Part shown: piece after piece, positions 55,176-64,000 of the stretch
Layout of the letters: each line of letters begins with the position of its first letter
Numbering within the stretch: position 1 is the stretch's first letter
Assembly (NCBI GenBank): GCA_030053925.1
Contig: JASGCX010000001.1
Coordinates: forward strand, 49,883 to 113,882
Source of the DNA: Flavobacterium sp.
GTDB lineage: Bacteria > Bacteroidota > Bacteroidia > Chitinophagales > Chitinophagaceae
DNA length: 64,000 bases
Direction: 5' to 3'
The notes under the pieces: generated by a model
Told to the model about the DNA's origin: nothing
Seen by the model: the letters and a program-made list of their open reading frames with translations, nothing else
Database searches by the model: none
Translations under genes and position numbers: made by a program

Positions 55176-55628
55176 TTATGGCATTATAATCATCGATTTT
55201 GGTGTAATGTCTACCAATTCTAATGCAAAAGTTAAGTCTTTACCAGCCAAAGGATGGTTAGCATCTAGCACAACCACATCTTCTTTTACTTCAACAATAG
55301 TTACAGGAAATTGCTGCCCTTCATTGTTGCTCATGCTTAATTGCATACCAACTTCAGGTGTCATATCTGGAGGAAACTGTGTTTTAGGAAAATCTAAAAT
55401 CATTTCTTGCTGTACCGCACCATAGGCTTGGTCTGCAGCAATAGTTACTGTTCTTTTTTCGCCAATAGCCATACCACTTACGCCATCATCAAAGCCAGGT
55501 ATTACCATACCGCTACCCACTTCAAACTCAAGTGGTTCGCGACCTGTAGAAGAATCGAAAATAGAACCATCGCTTAATGTACCATGATAATGCACTTTTA
55601 CAGTATCACCTTTTTTTACTTGTGCCAT
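55176..55628 (-). CDS. FKBP-type peptidyl-prolyl cis-trans isomerase (SlyD-like)
   Basis: [37 protein letters not shown]. Confidence 0.9.
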   Translation of the reverse strand: MAQVKKGDTVKVHYHGTLSDGSIFDSSTGREPLEFEVGSGMVIPGFDDGVSGMAIGEKRTVTIAADQAYGAVQQEMILDFPKTQFPPDMTPEVGMQLSMSNNEGQQFPVTIVEVKEDVVVLDANHPLAGKDLTFALELVDITPKSMIIMP

Positions 55629-55765
55629 TTGTATTTTTTAAATGTATAAAATAATTTCTGAGAGAACACATTAATGCTTGAATGGTTCGTTCAAAAAACG
55701 AAAGTACAACCCAATGCTTCTCATCACAACTAATTTATTTAATTTCCCACTTTTAAAACCATTGT

Positions 55766-57076
55766 ATGAGGTATTTTGCCACCGTTATTTGCACCCTATT
55801 TTTAGCTTCAATTGTATTGGCGCAGCCAAAAAAAATTACCCATAAACCTAGTGCTACGGCTATTTTACCAGCAAAAAATATTTTGCCAGCGGCCAATGCA
55901 ATGCACCAATATTTGCCACTACTAAAAGGTAAGCGTGTAGGCATTTTTGCCAATCATACTGCAACCGTAGGCGATACACATTTAGTAGATACGTTGCAAA
56001 AACTTGGTATTACCATTACCAAAGCCTTTGGCCCAGAACATGGTTTTAGAGGCACAGCCGATGCAGGGCAAAAAGTAGATAACTACATAGATTCTGCCAC
56101 TAACATTCCTGTTATTTCTTTATACGGCAAAAAACGCAAGCCCACAGCACTAGACCTTGCAGATGTAGATGTGATGTTGTTTGATATTCAAGATGTGGGT
56201 ACACGCTTTTACACCTTTATTTCTTCGCTACAAGAATTTATAGAAAGTGCTATTGAATTTAACAAGCCACTAATTATTTTGGACCGACCAAACCCCAATG
56301 GTTTTTATGTAGATGGTCCTGTGCTTGATTCTAGTTATAAAAGTTTTGTAGGCATGCAACCAATACCTACCGTGTACGGTATGACAATGGGTGAATATGC
56401 CAAAATGCTGATAGGCGAGCAAATGCTAGATTGGAAATACATTCGCAAGCAAGACCACATTAATTCTTTAGGAGAAATTCTTGGCTTTGAAGAAGGGCGA
56501 ACTAATTTTAGCCTTACAGTAATTACTTGTAAAAATTACACCCATAAAAGCAAGTACAATTTACCTGTAAAACCTTCGCCTAATTTACCAGACATGGCTA
56601 GTATTTATTGGTACGCAAGCACCTGCCTATTTGAAGGCACCATACTTAGCGAAGGTAGAGGTACAGAACATCCGTTTTGCCTATTTGGCCACCCAAACTT
56701 GCCCGATACATTATTTAGCTTTACACCAATGCCTACCGCAGGTGCAAGTAGCCCCAAATTAAACGGCAGTAAATGTTACGGCTGGAATTTGTACGGCACT
56801 AATGAGCAAGTATTACACCAAGTAAACAATCAAATTCAGTTGAAGTATGTACTAGATGCTTATCGCTTATTTACTGCCAAAGACAGCTTTTTTTTACAAC
56901 CAAAAAGTAAAAAATCTACCGACTATTTCTTTAACAAATTAGCAGGCAATAGTGAGTTAATGGCGCAAATAAAAGCTGGCAAATCAGAAGCTGAAATTAG
57001 AAAAAGCTGGCAACCTAAATTACAAGCCTTCAAAAAAATTAGAAAGAAGTATTTGTTGTACCCCGATTTTGAGTAA
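55766..57076 (+). CDS. DUF1343 / NamZ-like exo-beta-N-acetylmuramidase family protein
   Basis: KRVGIFANHTATVGDTHLVDTL, FGPEHGFRGTADAG, DVDVMLFDIQDVGTRFYTFI. Confidence 0.9.
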   Translation: MRYFATVICTLFLASIVLAQPKKITHKPSATAILPAKNILPAANAMHQYLPLLKGKRVGIFANHTATVGDTHLVDTLQKLGITITKAFGPEHGFRGTADAGQKVDNYIDSATNIPVISLYGKKRKPTALDLADVDVMLFDIQDVGTRFYTFISSLQEFIESAIEFNKPLIILDRPNPNGFYVDGPVLDSSYKSFVGMQPIPTVYGMTMGEYAKMLIGEQMLDWKYIRKQDHINSLGEILGFEEGRTNFSLTVITCKNYTHKSKYNLPVKPSPNLPDMASIYWYASTCLFEGTILSEGRGTEHPFCLFGHPNLPDTLFSFTPMPTAGASSPKLNGSKCYGWNLYGTNEQVLHQVNNQIQLKYVLDAYRLFTAKDSFFLQPKSKKSTDYFFNKLAGNSELMAQIKAGKSEAEIRKSWQPKLQAFKKIRKKYLLYPDFE

Positions 57077-57080
57077 AGAA

Positions 57081-57235
57081 GTGAATGGGCGATAGTTGAT
57101 AGTTGATGGTTGATAGTTGATGGTTGATAGTTGATAGTTGATAGTTGATAGTCGATAGTCGATGGTCGATGGTTGATGGTCGATAGTTGATAGTTGATAG
57201 TCGATGGTTGATAGTTGATGGTTAATGGTCTATGG
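57081..57235. repeat. Tandem repeat GATAGTTGATGGTT / GATAGTCGATGG
   Basis: Visible repetition after the DUF1343 gene. Confidence 0.92.
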
Positions 57236-57251
57236 TCTATGACGGTTTGCG

Positions 57252-57455
57252 AATTTTCACTTTTCACTTCTCACTTTTCACCTTTCACCTTTCACTTTTC
57301 ACTTCTCACTTTTCACCTTTCACTTCTCACCTTTCACTTTTCACCTTTCACGTTTTCACCTTTCACGTTTTCACCTTTCACCTTTCACCTTTCACATTCT
57401 CACCTTTCACCTTTCACCTTTCACGTTTTCACCTTTCACGTTTTCACCTTTCACT
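57252..57455. repeat. Tandem repeat TTTCACCTTTCACTTTTCACC (GTGAAAGGTGAAA on minus strand) ending at the sdaA stop codon
   Basis: Visible repetition. Confidence 0.92.
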
Positions 57456-57456
57456 T

Positions 57457-58893
57457 TTAACACTCACTCAATCCAACAGATATATTTATTGCCAAGCCGC
57501 CATCAGAGGTTTCTTTGTATTTACTGTTCATGTCTAGTGCTGTTTCCCACATGGTTTTTATCACTTTGTCTAAACTTACTCTTGCGTAGTCGGGCATACT
57601 TTGCAACGCCAATTGCGATGCAGTAATAGCCTTAATTGCGCCCATGGTGTTGCGTTCTATACAAGGCACTTGCACCAAGCCACCAATGGGGTCGCAGGTT
57701 AAACCTAAATGATGTTCCATGGCTATTTCGGCAGCCATTAATGCTTGTTTTTGCGTACCACCAAGGCTTTCGGTTAATGCAGCCGCAGCCATGGCAGACG
57801 ATACACCAATTTCGGCCTGACAACCACCCATTGCTGCCGAAATAGTTGCGCCTTTTTTAAAGATACTTCCCACCTCGGAAGCGGTTAATAAAAACTTGAT
57901 AATCTTTTCTTCGCTATTACCATCGCAGAAGGCAATAAAATACAACAATACAGCCGGTATTACACCCGCAGCACCATTAGTAGGTGCAGTAACTACCCTA
58001 CCAAAACTGGCATTTTCTTCATTTACCGCTAGGGCAAAACAACTCACCCAATCTAATACATTTTTAAAGCCTTGGCCACTTTGTTTAATCACCATCAACC
58101 AATCTTGGTAATTAGCATAATCACCCAAATTGGCCGTTAATTTTTTGTTTAAAGCATAAGCCCTACGTTGCACTTGCAAGCCACCAGGTAATTCGCCTTG
58201 TGTATGGCAGCCTCTATAAATGCAATCTTGCATGGTGTGCCATATTTGCAATACCCCATTTTTTGTTTCACGCTCGCTGCGCCAAGCATATTCGTTTTCC
58301 ATTACTACCTCACTTATGCTTAAACCTTTCATGCACCAATGCAGTAAATCGTCTGATGTATTAATGGGAAAAGGCAGGTCTACACTTTGTTTGCTATTGG
58401 CTGTTTCGCCTTCCATTACCACAAAGCCACCACCAATTGAATAGTATGTTTGGCTAAATTGATGACCATTTGTAAGCGTTATTAAAAATGTTAAACCATT
58501 AGGGTGAAATGGCAAAGCTTCGTTGTATAAAAACTGAACGTGGGTACTTGGGTTAAACAAAATTATTACTTCGCCACCAAGTAGCAATTGCTTAGAAGCA
58601 TTGATATGATTGAGTTTTGGCGTAATGCTATTTACATCTATGGTTACAGGATCTTCGTTGCACAAGCCTAAAATAGTTGCAACATCTGTACCGTGGCCTT
58701 TACCTGTTTTAGCTAGCGAACCATACAGCAATACCGTTACACTTGCAACAGCATTTATTCCAAATTCTGCCTTTATACTATTCACACAGCGCATAGCAGC
58801 CCGCCATGGGCCAAGTGTGTGCGAACTACTAGGCCCAACGCCTATTTTAAACATATCAAATACAGAAATGGCTTCGTGTGGCATGTGTAACAA
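57457..58893 (-). CDS. sdaA: L-serine ammonia-lyase
   Basis: [56 protein letters not shown]. Confidence 0.94.
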   Translation of the reverse strand: MLHMPHEAISVFDMFKIGVGPSSSHTLGPWRAAMRCVNSIKAEFGINAVASVTVLLYGSLAKTGKGHGTDVATILGLCNEDPVTIDVNSITPKLNHINASKQLLLGGEVIILFNPSTHVQFLYNEALPFHPNGLTFLITLTNGHQFSQTYYSIGGGFVVMEGETANSKQSVDLPFPINTSDDLLHWCMKGLSISEVVMENEYAWRSERETKNGVLQIWHTMQDCIYRGCHTQGELPGGLQVQRRAYALNKKLTANLGDYANYQDWLMVIKQSGQGFKNVLDWVSCFALAVNEENASFGRVVTAPTNGAAGVIPAVLLYFIAFCDGNSEEKIIKFLLTASEVGSIFKKGATISAAMGGCQAEIGVSSAMAAAALTESLGGTQKQALMAAEIAMEHHLGLTCDPIGGLVQVPCIERNTMGAIKAITASQLALQSMPDYARVSLDKVIKTMWETALDMNSKYKETSDGGLAINISVGLSEC

Positions 58894-58950
58894 GTTTCAA
58901 GTTGCAAGTTACAGGTTGGTGGGTTCGTTTATAAGAAGCCTATCTAAAAT

Positions 58951-58982
58951 AAAAACAGCCAACCCAAAAATAGATTGGCTGC
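58951..58982 (-). terminator. Terminator downstream of msrA
   Basis: Minus strand cagccaatctatttttgggttggctgttttta. Confidence 0.65.
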
Positions 58983-59010
58983 ATACATCAACCTAAACTA
59001 ACAACACAAC

Positions 59011-59658
59011 CTAATTTTTCAACCTACCCTTGTACGTATTTTTAAAACGCTCAAATCTTGGTAACGACACGTTTTGTATGTAACCGTTATCTGGATTTTT
59101 CTGAACAAATTTTTGATGATATTCTTCTGCTCGGTAAAAAGCCGTTAATGGTGTTACCTCTGTAACTATTGGCTTTTTAAACATGCCCAATTTATTGTAT
59201 TGCGCAATGGCATTGGCTGCCATCACTTTTTCGGCCGGTGTTTGGTAAAATATAACTGAGCGGTAAGACGAACCTCTGTCTGGCCCTTGCTGATCTTTGG
59301 TAGTAGGGTCGTGTGAGGTAAAAAATACGTCTAACAGAGCGTTGTAACTAATTACTTTAGGATCGTAATACACTAAAATAGTTTCTGCATGACCAGTAGT
59401 TTCGGTACATACATCTCTGTACGTTGGGTTTACCGTATGGCCACCAGCATAACCAGCCACTGCGCTATCTATACCAGGTACCGCATCAAAAATATGGGGC
59501 GAACACCAAAAGCAACCTTCTGCAAAAGCCGCTATTGCTTTACCCTTAGGCGCAGCTAAATTTACCTTGTACACACCTTGTGCTTTGGCACAACTATTTT
59601 GCCCTAACATCACTAAACCCAAAGCTACAAAAGCTATTGAGCGTTTTAATTGTTTCAT
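59011..59658 (-). CDS. msrA: Peptide-methionine (S)-S-oxide reductase
   Basis: AAFAEGCFWCSPHIFDAVPGIDSAVAGYAGG. Confidence 0.94.
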   Translation of the reverse strand: MKQLKRSIAFVALGLVMLGQNSCAKAQGVYKVNLAAPKGKAIAAFAEGCFWCSPHIFDAVPGIDSAVAGYAGGHTVNPTYRDVCTETTGHAETILVYYDPKVISYNALLDVFFTSHDPTTKDQQGPDRGSSYRSVIFYQTPAEKVMAANAIAQYNKLGMFKKPIVTEVTPLTAFYRAEEYHQKFVQKNPDNGYIQNVSLPRFERFKNTYKGRLKN

Positions 59659-60037
59659 AATTTATTTTTACTTGTAACTACCTACCTAACAATATTTACA
59701 AACGGCGGCTTTAATTGTTTGCTGTATATACGAGAACCATTGGTTTTACTTACAAAACAACATCACAAAATTTTCTTAACACTACGATGGTTTTAAAATG
59801 CTAGTTTACAATTAATAGTTTTTAGTTTGCAACACACGAAGGCTATAACATTCGCCATATCGATGCTATTATTTTATCCAAAATTTTGGCCAAAATACTA
59901 GCACAATCATACAGCAATTAATTTCTAAAAAACAATACCAGCAAGGCTTTCTGCATTGCGATACCATTTACATTTATGAGAACTTTATTGCTGCGGCAAA
60001 CAGTTTTGCATCATAAATCTATCCATAAGCCTTACAA

Positions 60038-61624
60038 CTATTGCTTATCAATAGCCACAATACAAGCCACCATATTTCTATCGCCTGTGGATGTTTCAAA
60101 ACCAATAGTACCATTACTAGCACTAGCAAATTGCACGCCTTTTACCGATAATCTTTTTACAGCCGCATTTACAGCATTGTTAAAGCCATTGATTTTATTA
60201 GCGTTTACGGCAGTGTTTAATTGAAATACGTTTAAAGGCTTTTTACTAAATACAACCGCCATAAAATCTTGGTTGCCTACATTATCTGCCTGCATACTCA
60301 TACCACGAGGAAATAAACGAAAGCCTGTAATACCGCAATACGGCGAAAACTTAGTTATAGTAGCATCGTTATTTGAAGGATAAGGAAACAAAACATAACT
60401 GCTACCATCGGTTTCTTTACCCAAAACATACACGTAACAAGCACTATTATTTTTCACTTCTATTTTAAAGGTTGTGCCTTTGGCAATAGGGCTTGTGGTT
60501 TTAAAAATATTGCCTTGGGTTAATTGTAATGGTATGTAGCGCTTAGTTGTAGCTTCTACCAAGCCAATATTGCAAGCTAAATTTTGCACATCGGCGGCAC
60601 CTTTTTTAGGCGCAGGATTAATGCCATAAGCCTCACGAACAAAGCGTTTAAAATCGCTGTACTTTACATACGCAACACCATTATTGCCCCAGCCTTTGCC
60701 CCAGCTATTCATTATTTCAAATGCGCCACCTTCTTTTCTATCATCGTAGCCTATTACGCACATAGCATGACCACCAAAACCCATCATTGTATAATCATCA
60801 TTGGTAGGATGCCAAATATTTTTACCTGTCATTTCTTGCATAAAACTACCGCCAACCATCATGCCTATTACCACAGGCACATCTTTTGCCAAATGCTCTT
60901 TTACTGCATGAATATTAATACCATTGGCACTTTCAGTGGTAGTAAGCCTTGTAAAACCTTGCATCCTAAAGCCCGATGCTTCTTGCATGAGTTGTACATT
61001 TGGCTGCCTATCACAATCTCTATCATCGTAAGGAAAATCGTTAAATGGTACTGCGCCTACTTTGGTCATTGTTTCCATTGCACGAATAATATAACTGCCA
61101 TTACAACCATCTAACTTAATTTGATTGTACAAAAACGATGGACTAAATGCTAGTTTATTGGGATTTTCACCGGTGCTTGCCGCTTCAAGCACAGTTCTTG
61201 CACCATAAGCACTGCTCCAAGCTACACAGCTACCTTGCTGCCCTTGGTTTAATCTATCGGGCGCAAATTTTAAAAGCGATACATATTCTGGCAAATCGGT
61301 TTTACTTTCATCTAAACCTTCGTACACTTCTGCTTTGTAAAATTGTTTAGGGTCTAGCACACCACCAGTAGATAATTGCAATTCGTTGGCGTTATTAAAC
61401 AAATTACCAACACCATTGCAGCCGCCTTTAAAATAAAACACACCACCCACAGCAAGAAGCACCAACAATAATATTGGTTTACGAATAAGCAATCCTATAA
61501 TCATGGGCAAAAACTGAAACAAAATATTTCCTCCGCCGCCGCCTCTATTGCCGCCGCCGCCACGGTTGTAGTCGTCACTATTATCTTGTTGATCGTTTGG
61601 ATCGTCTACCATTCTTATAGGCAT
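60038..61624 (-). CDS. C1 (papain-like) peptidase with C-terminal DUF4384-like domain
   Basis: QGQQGSCVAWSSAYGART, GGHAMCVIGYDD, NSWGKGWGNNG; start trimmed from 61660. Confidence 0.85.
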   Translation of the reverse strand: MPIRMVDDPNDQQDNSDDYNRGGGGNRGGGGGNILFQFLPMIIGLLIRKPILLLVLLAVGGVFYFKGGCNGVGNLFNNANELQLSTGGVLDPKQFYKAEVYEGLDESKTDLPEYVSLLKFAPDRLNQGQQGSCVAWSSAYGARTVLEAASTGENPNKLAFSPSFLYNQIKLDGCNGSYIIRAMETMTKVGAVPFNDFPYDDRDCDRQPNVQLMQEASGFRMQGFTRLTTTESANGINIHAVKEHLAKDVPVVIGMMVGGSFMQEMTGKNIWHPTNDDYTMMGFGGHAMCVIGYDDRKEGGAFEIMNSWGKGWGNNGVAYVKYSDFKRFVREAYGINPAPKKGAADVQNLACNIGLVEATTKRYIPLQLTQGNIFKTTSPIAKGTTFKIEVKNNSACYVYVLGKETDGSSYVLFPYPSNNDATITKFSPYCGITGFRLFPRGMSMQADNVGNQDFMAVVFSKKPLNVFQLNTAVNANKINGFNNAVNAAVKRLSVKGVQFASASNGTIGFETSTGDRNMVACIVAIDKQ

Positions 61625-61726
61625 GGTTATCTCATTTTTATTGGCTAAAAATAAAAGCAAAATTGTTTTAATTTTTTTTTGGCTAGTAATTTTATCACTT
61701 CTATATTTGCACTCCCAAAAACAACC

Positions 61727-61798
61727 GGAGCGTTGGTCAAGGGGTTAAGACACCTCCCTTTCACGGAGGAATCACGGGTTCGATTCCCGTACGCTCTA
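61727..61798 (+). tRNA. tRNA-Glu (anticodon TTC)
   Basis: ggagcgttggtcaaggggttaagacacctccctttcacggaggaatcacgggttcgattcccgtacgctcta cloverleaf. Confidence 0.93.
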
Positions 61799-61799
61799 C

Positions 61800-61833
61800 A
61801 AAAAAAGCCGCAACAAATGTTGTGGCTTTTTTT
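61800..61833 (+). terminator. Terminator after tRNA-Glu
   Basis: aaaaagccgcaacaaatgttgtggctttttt. Confidence 0.75.
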
Positions 61834-62076
61834 ATTGCTGGCTACGCTGCATAATAAATACTTCTACCGTTTGCCTAGTTGTGGCAGGGCTTTACAGCAC
61901 CTTATTATATTGCCACGCCATACTTGCCTTTTTCAAATTCAAGGCTTTCTCTAACAATCTTTATAGTGTTCCACCCCATCCCAAATTCCCTAAGTTCACA
62001 TTATTATTTTAAGCCATAACGCATCCATTATACTTAACCTTCGCCAGCCATTATTTTCATTAGCATCTATTAGCCC

Positions 62077-62271
62077 CTATTTAGTCCAATCATATATTTG
62101 TTTTCGTGTAATCGTTTGCAGCTTAATATTGCGTTCCTTATCGTTAAGTATTTGATAAATTCTATTATTGCCTAAATTTTTAAAGTAGTCTTTATAGCCA
62201 ATATCAAATGCTTCTTTGCGATATACTGCAACAGAATGATTATTTTTATCGCTATTATTTTTTTGCAGCAT
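62077..62271 (-). CDS. Small hypothetical protein (64 aa)
   Basis: ORF divergent from 62377 gene; no recognised domain. Confidence 0.35.
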   Translation of the reverse strand: MLQKNNSDKNNHSVAVYRKEAFDIGYKDYFKNLGNNRIYQILNDKERNIKLQTITRKQIYDWTK

Positions 62272-62307
62272 CGTTTATAACTTATTTTGAAGTATCAAAG
62301 ACAGCAA

Positions 62308-62329
62308 AACGTTACCGTATAGTAACGTT
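62308..62329. promoter_or_regulatory. Operator-like palindrome AACGTTAC-N6-GTAACGTT
   Basis: Perfect 8-bp arms in the divergent intergenic region. Confidence 0.5.
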
Positions 62330-62376
62330 TGTGGATAAAAATTAATAGTCTTAACAGCTAAAACTAACAGCATCTT

Positions 62377-63222
62377 ATGGCAAAATATTTGCAAATAGCG
62401 TCAACAAAAAATGTAGGTTTCGAGGTTTTTTGTTACCAGTTAGTGGTTGATAAAACAATGCAAGCCGATGCGTTTAAAAAGTACGAATCACCTGAGCAAT
62501 TAAGGGCAGATAAAAACAACATTTTTAATGATGTTATAACCAATCAAAACTTTCGTTTTAATTCGTCAAGCACCAATATAAAATTGAAGCTGCTTTACCA
62601 GAAAGATGATATGTACTACTTTAAAATTAGTACACGCCGTAAAGCACGTATTTACAAAGAAGATTTTACAGAAGATACCATAGACAATTTTCCAAACATT
62701 ATTGTTGCCATCAACAACAATCCAGATGTTCAAAAAATTGCCATTCAAACCACTACCAACCCTTTTAAAGATGCCGAAACTGTAAGGCGTTTTATAATTG
62801 AAAGTGTAGATACAAAAATTAAAAACCACAGCCATTCATTTTATCTTGAACCCATTTTTGATAAGCAAGACTTTTGGCACTTTGTACGCAAGTACCCTAA
62901 CCAAATAACACAGCTTAATTTCAGCTTTATTTCACCCAACCTTGCCAACATTTCTAAAAATTTTACCATAGACCTTAAACAGGCTTATGAAGATACCAAT
63001 ATGCACAAGGCTAAGTTTGAAATGAAAGCCGAAGAAGGTAGCGTATTGCAAATAACAGAAAATGGCAAGTTTGTAAATGGATTGGTATCTTACATTGCTG
63101 ATGGTGGTGGTGCAGATAAGGGTATAACAGCAAAAATTTTAGGTAGGCGAGATGTATTAAATACTGCTCAAAACCAAAGTGAATTTACCATTGATGACAA
63201 ATTTATTAAAGCCAATAACTGA
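62377..63222 (+). CDS. Unknown protein directly upstream of type III RM mod
   Basis: 281-aa ORF, co-directional, 60 bp from mod. Confidence 0.75.
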   Translation: MAKYLQIASTKNVGFEVFCYQLVVDKTMQADAFKKYESPEQLRADKNNIFNDVITNQNFRFNSSSTNIKLKLLYQKDDMYYFKISTRRKARIYKEDFTEDTIDNFPNIIVAINNNPDVQKIAIQTTTNPFKDAETVRRFIIESVDTKIKNHSHSFYLEPIFDKQDFWHFVRKYPNQITQLNFSFISPNLANISKNFTIDLKQAYEDTNMHKAKFEMKAEEGSVLQITENGKFVNGLVSYIADGGGADKGITAKILGRRDVLNTAQNQSEFTIDDKFIKANN

Positions 63223-63282
63223 GAAGAATTAAACCAACAATTTAAAGATATTTTACTATAACCAACACATTGAAATAACAAT

Positions 63283-64000
63283 ATGACCGATAAACTACCA
63301 CTACAAAGCCCTAACCTTGTTAGCCAAAATATAGAACGCATTGCAGCCCTTTTTCCCAACTGCATTACCGAAACTGCCAATGGCAAAGCCATTGATTTTG
63401 ATTTGCTAAAGCAAGAACTAAACACCGATATGGTAGATGGTTTAAAAGAACGTTACCGCCTTGAATGGGCAGGTAAACGTGAAGCCATTGTAACAGCCAA
63501 CCTACCTACTACCAAAACCTTACGCCCTATTGTAGCCGATAGTGTAGATTTTGATACCACCCAAAACCTGTATATAGAAGGCGATAATTTGGAAGTACTA
63601 AAGCTATTGCAAGAAAGCTATTTGGGCAAGGTGAAAATGATATACATAGACCCACCTTACAATACAGGTAACGACTTTGTATATAAAGATAAATTTACCC
63701 AAGACAAAGCCGAATACGAACAAGAAAATGCTATAAAAGACGAATATAACCAACGCTTGCAAACCAACCCAGAAACAAGTGGACGCTATCACAGCGATTG
63801 GCTTACAATGATGTACCCACGCTTGAAACTAGCACGTAATTTATTAACCGATGATGGCGTAATTTTTATAAGCATTGATGATAACGAAGTGCATAACCTA
63901 AGAAAGATATGTGATGAGGTTTTTGGGGAAGGGAATTTTTTGGGTCAATGGAATTGGTTTAAATCTGCTACACCACCTAATTTATCTAAAAAGATTAAAA
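63283..64000 (+). CDS. Type III restriction-modification DNA methyltransferase (Mod), truncated by window end
   Basis: Open frame from atgaccgataaacta: VKMIYIDPPYNTGNDFVYKDKF (DPPY motif), YIEGDNLEVLKLLQESY. Confidence 0.9.
   Translation, partial: MTDKLPLQSPNLVSQNIERIAALFPNCITETANGKAIDFDLLKQELNTDMVDGLKERYRLEWAGKREAIVTANLPTTKTLRPIVADSVDFDTTQNLYIEGDNLEVLKLLQESYLGKVKMIYIDPPYNTGNDFVYKDKFTQDKAEYEQENAIKDEYNQRLQTNPETSGRYHSDWLTMMYPRLKLARNLLTDDGVIFISIDDNEVHNLRKICDEVFGEGNFLGQWNWFKSATPPNLSKKIK

Noticed and set aside
56923-57537. ORFs INYQLSTIN... (-) and HFSLFTFH... (+) around 57.1-57.5 kb
   Set aside because: Translations of minisatellites, overlapping real gene ends
61504-61580. G/C-rich GGN repeat in the C1 peptidase gene as another palindromic-element copy
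   Set aside because: It is a simple glycine-codon low-complexity run lacking the palindromic core and shared frame pattern

Overview
AT-rich Bacteroidota chromosome segment, Chitinophagaceae-like by gene content and protein character (lineage is inference). The backbone is housekeeping: gyrB; a complete minus-strand dcw cluster (mraZ-rsmH-ftsL-ftsI-murE-mraY-murD-ftsW-murG-murC-ftsQ-ftsA-ftsZ, ~27.3 to 10.5 kb); queA, uvrA, metX, homoserine dehydrogenase, ruvC, alaS, atpD/atpC, sdaA, msrA and a tRNA-Glu. The accessory parts stand out. (1) A 6.2-10.4 kb insert between ftsZ and a TIGR01777 epimerase gene looks like an integron-type cassette array: three same-strand cassettes (membrane protein; type II RM pair; S1-like protein), each followed by a near-identical palindromic repeat. 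(2) A G/C-rich palindromic repeat family appears to be inserted in frame, in one shared reading frame, inside several essential proteins (UvrA, AlaRS twice, MurC, MurD, MurG, FtsW). It resembles the Rickettsia palindromic elements in behaviour and is the most unusual signal in the window. (3) Several families of 7-12 bp tandem repeats start right at stop codons, mostly between convergent genes, with apparent spill-over into queA and alaS. (4) A SAM-I riboswitch precedes a collapsed metY pseudogene. (5) A tRNA-Glu is followed by a possible defence island with an unknown 281-aa protein and a truncated type III RM mod gene. A fused type IIG RM gene lies at 49.9-52.4 kb. All calls are from reading the sequence; no database search was run.
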